From Tenrec ecaudatus (lineage: Eukaryota; Chordata; Mammalia; Afrosoricida; Tenrecidae): a DNA stretch of 64,000 bases. Position numbers and translations under genes: made by a program. Shown piece after piece: positions 1-9,770 of this stretch. The number at the start of each line of letters is the position of its first letter. Position 1 is the stretch's first letter. The notes below the pieces were generated by a model. That model did not search any database. It was not told the DNA's origin and was given only the letters and a program-made list of their open reading frames with translations. The DNA lies in NCBI RefSeq assembly GCF_050624435.1, contig NC_134530.1, positions 143,942,721 to 144,006,720 on the forward strand, in the 5' to 3' direction.

Positions 1-118
1 TGCTTGTTTACTTTCAAGTCTTTAAGACCCCAGACACTATCTCTTTTGATAGCCAGGCTCCATCAGCTTTCTTCACCACATTTGCTTATGCACCCGCTTT
101 GTCTTCAGCGGGCGTTGA
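1..118 (-). mobile_element. L1-type 3' tail fragment, Afrotherian family
   Basis: Matches the same antisense tail segment as 35590-35740, including the stretch around CTTTAAGACCCCAGAC. It continues beyond the left window edge. Confidence 0.7.
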
Positions 119-1060
119 TACAATTTTTCAGGAGCTCTCTTTGGTTCACTCATTAAAAGGAAGCTAATGATGGATTTTGTACTTCCTGTCTCCTAAGTGT
201 TCAGTGGCCCAGAACACTGGACACGAGGAGAGACTGTGTAAGCCTGCCTCTGAGCCCACCGACTTCCACAGCTGGGCTGGGCTCACAGTCGTGTGCCCAC
301 CCACCAAATGAGAGCCCACCCACCAGGTGAGTGCCTGGGAAAGAAAACAGGGCTTCTGCAAGAGAGCCAAACCAGAGGGTCTGTGGCGGACCCCAAATGC
401 TGTCATTCAGCTGATGACACACCCAGTCTCATGCTGGATGTAGCCTCTGGCCTCTCAAAATCCAGCCCCACTTCGAGCATTGAAGGCCTCCGCCAAAGAA
501 CTGCCCCGACTTTGAATGGCTGCCTCACAAAGAGTGGTGCACCGTGAGCAGACGCATTGCCTACATGTAAAGCTGAGTCAGATGGGTCCTTAGAAGAATG
601 CTTTCTGATTTCCTAAAATAACAAGAGATGAGTGAATCATATGAAAGACGCAAAGACAGAAGACAGAATAACTAAACGTAAGGCTTTTTTTAAACTCTTA
701 AAAGAGTGATATTTGAAGCAAAAGACATTGCAGGGACTTGATTTTAATCAGAGGCCGAAAGCTGAGATCCTACTACATACTGAGGTCGTCCAGAAGGATG
801 AAGGACATGCACGACCATTGGCCCCGCAGTTCGGAGATCAGAGGCCGAGGTGGAAGGGCAGATTCAAAGAGCCATGAAAGAAGCAGGGGAGATCTAAGGA
901 GAGAAGACAGGCACACTCTCAAAAAACATAGTGACAATATGGCAGTTCCAGGGTGACAGCTAAGAGGAATTGTCAAGAGAAGGCCAAGAGAGGATCTGAG
1001 CATGTTGGTAGGTCAAAGACCTACCGCGCTGATGTGGCAACACTGCATTAGGGATTCCGT
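119..1060. other. No recognised gene
   Basis: Probably intron of EPS8L3. I see no exon with both splice sites and homology, and no repeat I can name with confidence. Confidence 0.4.
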
Positions 1061-1064
1061 GCTC

Positions 1065-1262
1065 AAAGCCAAAACTCGCTGCCCTCGGATCGAGTTGGAC
1101 ATGTGGCAGCCCCACGGGACAGGGTAGAACTGCCCTGGGGGGTTCTGAGACTGTATCTCTTTCGCGAAGTAGAAAGCCTCATCTTTCTCCTGAGGAGTGG
1201 CTGGTGGATTCTAGCTGCTGACCTTGCAGTGAGCTGCTCACGACACCACCTCCCCAGCAGAC
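1065..1262 (-). mobile_element. AfroSINE
   Basis: Antisense AfroSINE body: AGTAGAAAGCCTCATCTTTC followed by the reversed tRNA-derived head with its box B region. A second, more decayed antisense copy follows at about 1300-1440. Confidence 0.8.
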
Positions 1263-1958
1263 AAAGGCCACTGCCTCTGCCATCCCAAATCACAGAGATG
1301 CTCTAGGACAGCGGGGGACGGTTTCTTTGAGTCTCTCTGGCTGCAAATCTGCACAGGAGCAGACAGCCTTGTCTTGCTCTTGTGGAGTGGCTGGTGGGTT
1401 TGAATGGCTGACGTGGCAATCAGCAGCTCTCAAATTAACCCCAGTGTGCAAGACAGGGACTCCTCCCAATTGAGCAAGCCTGGAGGCCACCAGGAGGGCA
1501 GCTTCCCGGGTCTTGTGCGGTGGTGAGAGGAGGCTGAGGAGACAAGAACCAGGCCCACCTCAGACTCACGAGCGCAGCCCCCCTTTGGAGGGTCTCCACA
1601 CGGCCCACGGCGCACTTCGTGAGAAGAAAAGGTTTTCCAGCTGGGGAACTAGCTGTTGGGAAGAGTGCTGGGTCGGCTGATCCCGAAAGCGTCCTCCAGG
1701 GGTCTTTTAATCCAAATTCCTGGCCCCTGTGATAAGAGCCCAGATGGTGTTCTGGTGCTGTTCTGGCGCACGTCGTCTCCTGCCTCCCTGTTGTGGGACT
1801 GGTCCCCGATGAACTGCTTGTCTCCTAGGAGGGGTCTCTCACCTTTGCACACGGGCCGTTGTCTCCCATTAGACAGGAGGCCCTGGAGGCTGGGTCCTGT
1901 CCTCGCCTCTCTTTCTACCACCCACAGCCTGGCACAGTTCTGCTCCCCACCTCCCCAG

Positions 1959-4900
1959 GGCCGAATGGATAGACGAGGAGCCCCCACCCTATGTGCCCAC
2001 ATTCTCTGATGGCTGGCAGCTCCCAGAGCCCTCCTTCGCCCAGGTAAGGGAAACTTAACCCTGATCCCTGGTGTTCAGCTAGTTTCTGCTTCCCCACCCA
2101 AAGGAGGGTTACCTGGCACCCAGTGGGTACCCTTATCTGTATGGCTGGCAGCAGGGGAGGCCTGTGCTTCCCGGACCCAGCTCCCAACCCCCTTGTTGGC
2201 TGCCTCCTGCTCTAGCTCACTCTGTTCTGCCCCCAACAGGCACCTGCAGGACTCCGCGACTCCTTCAGGTAAGCCCTGGGCTCAGGTGGTGCTGAGGAGG
2301 TGGCTAGAGATGCGCTGGCATTGGGGATGGTTACACGGCTCTCTGTCCACATCTCTAAAGACCCTCTGGACCCACTTTTAGCAAGAGCATGTGCAAGCGC
2401 ACCCCTCCCTACGCCTGGTACAACCAGCAGGGGTTTGCTGCTGTGTTGCACGCCCAATGCTGCGCTCAAGGGGCCCTGGTGGTATCTCGGTGACAACGGC
2501 AGGCGGCTCACTGCTCACCCACCAAGTCCACTGTTTGAAACCCCCAGCTGCTGCTCGGGACACAGGCGGGCTTTCTACTCCGGGAAGGGCGCTCAGAGGA
2601 GTGTCCTACAGGGAGGGCCCCTGGACCGCAGGGACTCTGTGGCAGTGACGTTTGAGTGCGGCTCCAGCCACTTCCTTTGGACATGAACCCCCCCCCCCCC
2701 CCCCCGCTCCCACCACCACACACACACCTCTGACTTCCCAGAGCTCAGGTACCAGGGACTTCAAAAAGTGCCTAGGAAAATGCCATTATCTTCTGATTCC
2801 AGTTCTCTCTGACCCTTTTCAAAGCCTCACCTCATTAAAGTGCTCTGCCGTGAGCAGAGCTCCAGTGTAAACCCAGCGACTGCTTCCTGGGTCTTCACAC
2901 GTTAGCAACAATTCAGACCCAATCAGCCTGCAGACATTCCAGCCCCAACCCCACCCCACGGCCACCCCAGGGTGCCCACGTTACCCTCTGAGGAATCTCT
3001 AGAGTCCACACCAGACTTGAGGCACGAGACAGCGGGGGGTGGGTGGGGGGAGGCTCTCTGAGCTGGCGTGGAGCTTCACTTCTGACGCCCCACTCTCTGG
3101 CCACCCTGACTCTGTTTCTGGGGGTGGGGTCCTAGGTTAGGGGGTGCTTCACCCTTTACACAGGAGGACACAGATGACCCCGGCCCCCCGCCTGGGAAGC
3201 CCAGCTTCAGACCAGCCAAGCCAGCCCTGCAAATGCAGGTCCTCTATGAGTTCGAGGCCAGGAACCCACAGGAACTTTCTGTGGCCCCGGGGCAGGTCTT
3301 GGAGGTGCGCACCTGGTGGGAAAGGGTTAGGTGGTTGGTGGGAGCTACAGGCAGCCAGGGTGGGTGGCCTGGAGGGGGCGAGGGAAAGGGCATGAAGGGA
3401 GAAAGGCTTGCTGGGAGGGGGCGGGGACTGGGACTGGCTGCCAACAGGCCCTCTCTGGGGGCGACTGAGGGACGGACTCTTGGCAGGTTCTGGACCAGAG
3501 CAAGCGCTGGTGGCTTGTGCAGAACGAGAAGGGGCAGAGCGGCTACATCCCCAGCAACATCCTGGGGCCCCTCCAGCCAGGGGCCCCTGGCAGTCAGGGT
3601 CATTCGTCCTTTCGGGTACTGCCAGCCTGGACTGTCCAAGGAAACCTTTAGCCTGAGGGAGGGTGGGATTCAGGTATGAGGGGCGGGGACAGGACAGGCC
3701 TGGGTAGCATCAGTCAGTATGGCTGGGTGCTTCCTGCGCTCTAGGTCTTATCCTGCTGGGCCCTCCAGAGAATAGATAAGCCAGGCCCTGTGGGCGCTGT
3801 TGGGTACACCTTGGGGCGCTGTTGGGTACACCTTGGGCTGCTAACCACAAGGCCAGTGGCCCAAGCCCACCAGCCCCTTCGAGTGAGAGAGCTGAGGCTG
3901 TCTGCTCCCGTAACGATCGACAGACAGCCTCACAAACACCTAACCAGGGTCACCGTGTCAGCATCGCCCCCATGGCACTCGGCTGGGTTGGCTTGGGGAC
4001 TGTGCTGTGAGAAAAGAGATCTCATGGGGATTCGGAGGAGGAAGTGTGTGATGGCGGGAAAGGTGGCTGGGAGATGAGAAAGCCTCTGCTCCCCATTCTC
4101 TGCCCACCCCCCGAACCCCCGATTCTAGGCACCAAAGCTTCGAGCCAGCTCCACGCCCGAGGAGGTCACAGCCTGGCTGCAGGCAGAGAACTTCTCCGCC
4201 TTGTGAGTGCTCTGCCCCTGGGGGCGGGGGGGGGGGTGAAGGCCAGCATTCCAGGGGCTCAGAAAGCCACCCAGGGGACCTCAGGCACCCTGCACTCAGG
4301 TGCTGCCTGGCCCAGCCCTGTGCCTGTGTTGAGGGTCAGAGGGAGCAGGGGCTTGCCCATGTGGCGGCTGGAGTGATTGGTGGGAGGGCCCGGCGGTGGC
4401 GGGTTCAGGAAGGCTGCAGATTGTCCATTCTGCCAACTTCCGCACCAGAACATTCTCCTCGGTGCATTTCCCCCCTGACACTTGGGTCGTCGGAAAGTGC
4501 CACCATGCTTATCTTACTCCTCCACACCCAGAATCTTATTCCATTCATTCCCCTTGACCATCAGCCTCCACACCCTAAGAACACCCCCCGCCCCCCGTCC
4601 CCTAGCCAGGCCCAGCACCCCTCTGCCCTAACATTAGCTTCTTCTGTTTCGGCTCACAGCACCGTGAGGACCCTTGGGTCCCTTTCGGGGAGCCAGCTGC
4701 TTCACATGAAACCTGGGGAGCTCCAGATGCTGTGTCCGGAGGACGCGCCCCGTGTCCTGTCCCGGCTGGATGTAACCAAGAGGATGCTGGGGGTGAGGGC
4801 ACATGGATTCCCCTTGGGAGTGGCTGATCCCCCTTGGAGAGGGGGAGACAGAGGGTGCCGGGGGGACATGAGTGTGGCAGGGGCTAGGTGTAGGATGGTC

Positions 4901-5021
4901 CCCAGAGACTCAACTTTCCACGCGTGGCCAAGGCTGGAGCAAAACTGTTGGCGCCAGCTTTGGAGTTCTCATGGGACCCCAACCTCACCGGATCCTCCTG
5001 TTTCCCCAGATGACTCTTTAG
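1959..5021 (+). CDS. EPS8L3: EPS8-like protein 3, C-terminal part (multi-exon, 5' exons outside or not found)
   Basis: EPS8 family adaptor that links receptor signalling to actin and Rac control in the cytoplasm. Supported exons: 1959-2043 (linker, [15 protein letters not shown]...), 3164-3304 (start of SH3, [16 protein letters not shown]), 3487-3615 (rest of SH3, with [20 protein letters not shown]), 4129-4202 and 4660-4792 (SAM-like helical domain, [15 protein letters not shown] then [14 protein letters not shown]) and 5010-5021, which holds only three codons (MTL) and the stop. Acceptor AG and donor GT are present at each boundary and the phases agree from 3164 onward. A short possible exon at 2240-2268 would leave the frame unresolved between 2043 and 3164, so one small exon may be missing. 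The neighbour order EPS8L3 then GSTM3 on one strand is the mammalian order. The N-terminal PTB domain should lie left of the window. Confidence 0.88.
2470..2640 (+). mobile_element. AfroSINE, decayed
   Basis: Starts near GCCCTGGTGGTATCTCGG and contains GGGCTTTCTACTCC, both standard parts of the family. It lies in an EPS8L3 intron. Confidence 0.6.
2687..2705. repeat. Poly(C) run
   Basis: Uninterrupted C tract of about 18-19 bases in an EPS8L3 intron; length is likely unstable in the population or in the assembly. Confidence 0.9.
3790..3995 (+). mobile_element. AfroSINE, decayed
   Basis: The tRNA-derived head GGGCTGCTAACCACAAGG is clear. The body is degraded. It lies in the intron between the SH3 and SAM-like exons of EPS8L3. 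Confidence 0.7.
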
Positions 5022-5300
5022 GCACCAGCTCAGGCCCCCCTAGGACCAGGGCCCTCTCCCAGGCAAGGTGGCAGATGGGATAGCCTTTCAAGCCCCAAGA
5101 ATTCCTCTTCCAAGTTGCTCGTCTGCAGCAAACGCCACGTGGCCCGCTCACTCGGAAGACCAGCAGGTCTGAGGTCGAAACCAGGGCCCTTCTTGCTGTG
5201 CTGGAAGCTCTCCCCAGTTGCTATCTATTTATTGTCTTTCTCCTAAACAGGAGCACTTCCCCATGGCCTATCAGGGCCCCGCCCCATCTCTGTTTGTCCC

Positions 5301-5306
5301 AATAAA
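5301..5306 (+). terminator. EPS8L3: EPS8L3 polyadenylation signal
   Basis: AATAAA lies 280 bases after the EPS8L3 stop codon, in unique sequence, followed by a T/G-rich stretch. It is the first canonical signal downstream of the stop on this strand. Confidence 0.75.
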
Positions 5307-5467
5307 AGCAGCACCTGTGTGTCTCCTTGCTTAAAACTTCCTCTGGGCTTAGAGTGGGTGAAGGCCTGGAGACAGGGACAGGGAGGGCTGGGCTTCTGGG
5401 CATGAAACTGCTGCAGCCTATAGCTATCCTTGGACCTGATGGTCTGAATGTGAGTAGAAATCCCCTC

Positions 5468-5487
5468 TGCGAGAGACAGAGAGAGAC

Positions 5488-5562
<75 letters not shown>
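5468..5562. repeat. (GA)n microsatellite
   Basis: Mixed GAGACA units grade into a pure GA run of roughly 65 bases, about 160 bases past the EPS8L3 poly(A) signal. Confidence 0.97.
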
Positions 5563-5565
<3 letters not shown>

Positions 5566-5654
5566 TCAGCCTTACAAACCCTCTAGATGCCTCTTACTTT
5601 CTTGATCTAAACATGGGTCTGAGAGGCTAAAAAAGAGGGAAAGTAAAACTGAAG

Positions 5655-6325
5655 AGGCTTGGATTCATTTTTTTAACCATTTACATGATTTACTTTTCTT
5701 GTTATTGTAGATAACATGCACAGCAAAGCATACATCAGATCCACAGCTTCCTCGTGTTCAGTGACACCGATGACATTGAGCTGTGCACCGTTGGCACCCT
5801 CCCCTCCCGTTCTGAGTTGCCCCCCCACTGACATCAGCTCATGCCCTCCTAAGCTTCCTGTGTCATCAGTCAAATTGAAGCTGTTACTTGGCTTGTCTCA
5901 ACGCCATCGAGTCAATTCCGCCTCATGGCACCCACAGGAGAAGGTGGAACTGCCCATGCAGTGTCTGAGGCAGAAAGCTGCATCTTTCCCCGGGAGTGGC
6001 TGGTGGTCTGGAACCACTGACCTTACAGTGAGCAGCCCACTGTGCCACCAATGCTCCCGCTTAATCCCATGCCCATAGCTCTTACAAGGGCGTATCCTTA
6101 CGAAGGCATTTTTTCCCCACGAGTTAAACTAAACTATTATTTGGCTTTAAGAAGACTCAGGGTTTAGTGTTGGTTGAGGTTCAAAGATGATCTCAGTGCA
6201 GTTGTTTCAGGGTTCCATCCATATTCCATGACTCCAGAAAGTCTGGGCTCATGAGAATTTTTTGTCATGTTCTGCATTCCCCCCTCTTGGTCTGGAATCT
6301 GGAGAACAGTGAAGGGCTTACAATG
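5655..6325 (-). mobile_element. Older L1-type 3' tail, split by an AfroSINE
   Basis: Two blocks (5655-5885 and 6065-6325) fit an older Afrotherian L1 tail as I know it from elephant-like copies. They are separated by an antisense AfroSINE at about 5890-6062. Confidence 0.55.
5890..6062 (-). mobile_element. AfroSINE inside an older L1 tail
   Basis: Reversed AfroSINE, from the ACGCCATCGAGTCAATTCCG body end to the reversed tRNA head near CCACCAATGCTCCC. Confidence 0.8.
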
Positions 6326-6759
6326 ACCAAGCAACACTGAATGGAGAAAAAGGCACCTTAAAAGCGGCAGGGGAATAACTGGTAAGGTTTCTGTAATTCA
6401 GCCAAAGACATGGTGGGATTTGTTTCTTGGCTTGGGGGTTCGTGCTTACAGTTTCATGGGACTTCACAGTTAATTGTCTTGTCTCTGCGCCCAGTGGGTC
6501 TACTCTACTTCTTAAATCACGGGGTTCCTACCAGCAAAAAAAAGAAGAAAGTGGCTTGGATTCTTTAGAGACTTACAAGTTCATTTCAAACACATGAAAA
6601 GAAAGTGAGGGAGGGAGGGAAGGAAAGGGGAGAGGGACATTTTCATCGCTCTTGGAGCTGAGCCAGAACTTAAGAATTATGGTTCAAGTTTTCCTTACGC
6701 TTTCTATACACATTCCCAAATCATTTATTTCACCTTCATCGTCTGGAGAGAGATCCTTT

Positions 6760-6965
6760 AGTGTGGTGGGTTAGCAGTTAGGCTGCTAATCACAAGGTCA
6801 GCAGTTCGAACATACTAGCTGCTGCAAGAGAGAACGGTGAGGTGCTCTGCTCCCCTAAGGACGGGCAGATAGCCTGAGAAACTCACAGGGGCAGGCCTAC
6901 TGTCCTATTAGGTTACTGGGCGTTGGATTCAACTCGGCGACTGTGAGTTTGGGTTGGTTTGGGGG
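6760..6965 (+). mobile_element. AfroSINE
   Basis: Head with GGCTGCTAATCACAAGGTCA and GCAGTTCGAA (box B), body, and end at GTGAGTTTGGGTTGGTT. One of the better preserved copies. Confidence 0.9.
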
Positions 6966-7564
6966 TTCCTTCTGGAAGCACATCACTTCACAGGAGCAAA
7001 GAGTACCCAGGCTCCCAGCTGCAGGTTCTGAGCAGCCACGTTGGTTTACAATTTGAAGGGCACTAGACCCTACCTGGTGACTTCCTCTTTTAATGTAACG
7101 TTTGTCCCCTCCTATTGGAAGTCAAGGCTGAGCTCACCCCCACAGCTTGTCTCTTTTGTGGCAGAGCTTAAGGACCGTGGGCCTGGAAGTTAAAAGTCTA
7201 CCAAATGGGTATGCCAATTCTGTCCCAGGTCATTTTGCTCCCTGCCTCTCCTGTTTTAATCGTGTGGTCTCTAACTTGTAATATATTTTTCATTGTAAGC
7301 GACTTTTAAACTGTAACCTAAAAACGGTAAAAGACACCCTCATACATTTTGTAAAAGGTCCCCTCACACATACAATGACTATACAAACACATTTTTATTT
7401 CATCTCCAGGTGTGGCTTGATGTACTAATTGAGTGGAGTTATGGCTCTAGACTAAATGCTCACTTAAGTCTCTCTTAGCTGAATTTGTTTATGACCCTAA
7501 CATTGTCTGGGCCCCAGATCACCCTGTGCTTTAGGCTACTTATGTCATTTCTTCAAGGATCCCT

Positions 7565-7690
7565 AGTCTCACTGTGGGGTAAGCATTGTGTTGTTAACCC
7601 CAAGGTTGACAGTTCAAACACAGTGACTGCTGCTAAAGAGGAAGACGAGGCTGTCTTTCCCCAAGATTTACAGTCTCAAAAAATCCTTAC
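7565..7690 (+). mobile_element. AfroSINE head fragment
   Basis: Contains GTAAGCATTGTGTTGTTAAC and a box B-like stretch, then breaks off before the body end. Confidence 0.6.
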
Positions 7691-7714
7691 TAGCAGTCAG
7701 GTACGTAAGTGTTG

Positions 7715-7960
7715 TACACTTGAGTTTTTCCCACAGCGCTGTCCTTGTAAGCTGTGTTCAACATCACAACAGTTTCTGTGGTATTTTTCTGAGCAGGAAA
7801 CATTTCACAGCTACATGCTGTTCTCGTAAATCAGCCATCCCCCAAAAATGAGGTTTGAGTGAAACTGCTTCTACAAAGTCACTGCAACCAGAGAGCCTAA
7901 CCCAGGGGATGCCACTGGGTGCACTAACTCAGAGGGAGTTGCTCGATACTCTGAAAGTCC
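7715..7960 (-). mobile_element. Mariner transposon, 5' fragment
   Basis: Reverse complement of the leader and transposase start also found at 17400-17620 and 56010-56240. It encodes the same N-terminal helix-turn-helix segment (KFC...NAAE...MLNTA type). Truncated and inactive. Confidence 0.7.
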
Positions 7961-8411
7961 CGTTGCGCCCAGTACAATTGCTTTTGTGTGTGTGTGTGTA
8001 CTCCCTAATATATGCAACACCTACACTAGTGCCTGCACGCAATAAATGTTAGCGGTATACCTCAAGTTAGTTGTGACCGGCCCTCTGTTACACTGAGGAG
8101 CGATCTAGGCATTGGACATGTCCCTGTGCCTCTATGCATTTGCACTATTATCCTTTTTTGTAGAAAAAATTCTCGTTTTCAGAAACAAAAGTATTTAAAA
8201 AGCAATTTGTGTTCTGTAGGATGTCTCTGATTGATGGCAGCGATATTGAGATTGTGCAATAACCACAGGAAAAGCACCCACTGGATGTCAGGCTCTCCGA
8301 TCTCCAAACCTGACCCCAGGATGTTTCCTGAGTTGGCTCTCTCCGCCCCATCACAAGCTCATTCAATAGACCACACCCACAGTACGCTGCCCCCTTTGTT
8401 CTCTCCCACCC

Positions 8412-8412
8412 A

Positions 8413-8459
<47 letters not shown>

Positions 8460-8487
8460 TGCCTGCCTGCCTGCCTGCCTGCCTGCA
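8412..8487. repeat. (CA)n followed by (GCCT)n microsatellite
   Basis: About 44 bases of CA repeat run into about 30 bases of GCCT repeat, a compound microsatellite upstream of GSTM3. Confidence 0.97.
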
Positions 8488-8524
8488 GTGGTCCTAATCA
8501 GGGTTAGGTGGTCCTAATCAGGGT

Positions 8525-8620
8525 TTTCTAGACTGAATTCTTTATCTTCCCTGGTGGGTTTGAACCTCTGACCTTTAGGTTAGCAGTACCGGACAGCGCC
8601 ACCAGGGATCCTTGGTCCTT
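8525..8620 (-). mobile_element. AfroSINE head fragment
   Basis: Antisense head: GTGGGTTTGAACCTCTGACC, then GCGCCACCAGGGATCC. Confidence 0.75.
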
Positions 8621-9129
8621 TCTACCTACAGTTAATAGTTCCACCTTCCAGCGTGTGCTGTGGGTTTCCTGCTGCCTGGACTACAGTGTCCGGCATTCCC
8701 AAGGTGTACGGCCTTCTTCAAAGGTGCGCATCTCCTCTTTGAGGCCTCTTCTTGTCCACGCTCAAGCGAGCTCTGGAGGACTTCAGTGAAGCCAATGCAC
8801 TTTGGCAGTTTTATGGGCTTGGTATTTATGGGCGTCTTATCTCCTCCTCTCTCCCCCACCCCCCACTCACACACACCCTACCCAAACGCCATGATCAGCA
8901 ACTTCTAGGCGGCCAAAGTCTGCTGGGACTCCCAGTGCTTGACCCTGACTCTCAAAACAACCAAACTCACTGCCACCAACCTCCGACTCGGAGTGCCCCT
9001 GCAGCGCAGGGGAGCACAGCCCCGTGGGTTTCCGAGACGGCAACTCTTTGCAAGGAGGACGCCTCTCCAATCGCCCACGGGGAGGCTGGGGCTCACTCTA
9101 CCCTACGTGGGCTCAGGACGCGTGAAGAT

Positions 9130-9770
9130 CGGTGCCTCGACTCGCACACCTGGGTCACTGGGTTCTGGGGGCCGGGCCCCTCCGCACCCCGCTCCGACCC
9201 ACTGCACCCCAGTGCACCGCGCGGCTCTGGCCCAGCCCGCACCCCCGGGCCCACCGCCTTGCCGGGCCGGCCCCTCCTCGCGGGGCGTCTCGGGACCCGG
9301 GGGGCGCGCGGCACCGTTGCGCAGGCGCGCGGCCCGCGGTTCGCGCGCGGAGGGAGGGGCGCGAGCGGCAGGCGGATCCGCGACGCACACTCGTTGGTTC
9401 CGCCCACTGGGTCTGGTATCAAATCCCGTGCGCAGGTCGGCTTCTTTCGGCCCCCGCCAGGCAGGGAAGCAAGATGAGCTCCTCCGCTGAGTCCGTGCTC
9501 CTGGGCTACTGGGACATCCGCGGGGTGAGTGTGCCCCCTGGGCCGGCTGCTCGGGGAGGGACGCGGAGGGGGCCCTGGTCCCCGAGACGCCCGCCCAGCC
9601 CCTCGGCCACCGGCCGCACCCCCGAGTCGTGGAGGCGATTTCGGCGTAGCTCAGCCACCGTTGCCAACGGCTGGGGCTGGGGGCTGGGGGACGTTGGCAG
9701 GGGCGGGGGGTGGCATGGGGGGGGGGGTGGCCGGGGCGGGCGCTGACCCCGCGCGCTCGGTCCGCAGCTG
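9130..9770 (+). promoter_or_regulatory. GSTM3: CpG island promoter of GSTM3
   Basis: Strongly GC- and CpG-rich stretch covering the sequence upstream of the GSTM3 start codon, exon 1 and intron 1, unlike the AT-richer repeats around it. No clear TATA box is visible close to the ATG. A CpG-island promoter fits a broadly expressed GSTM3. The exact transcription start cannot be read from sequence. Confidence 0.75.

Noticed and set aside
2240-2268. 29-base exon of EPS8L3
   Set aside because: It has AG and GT borders but would break the phase to the exon at 3164 unless another small exon exists, so it is not listed on its own.
4361-5083. Open frame of 240 codons
   Set aside because: It runs across EPS8L3 introns and overlaps the SAM-like exon in another frame; no homology or codon pattern supports it.
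5468-5562. Tandem array as a possible CRISPR or satellite
   Set aside because: Plain dinucleotide microsatellite without spacers; the genome is a mammal.
6780-6830. tRNA-like box A and box B sequence
   Set aside because: It belongs to an AfroSINE head; no tRNA cloverleaf or isolated tRNA gene is present.
8752-9477. Open frame of 241 codons leading into the GSTM3 start
   Set aside because: Lies in the CpG island, where stop codons are rare by composition; no protein family is recognisable.
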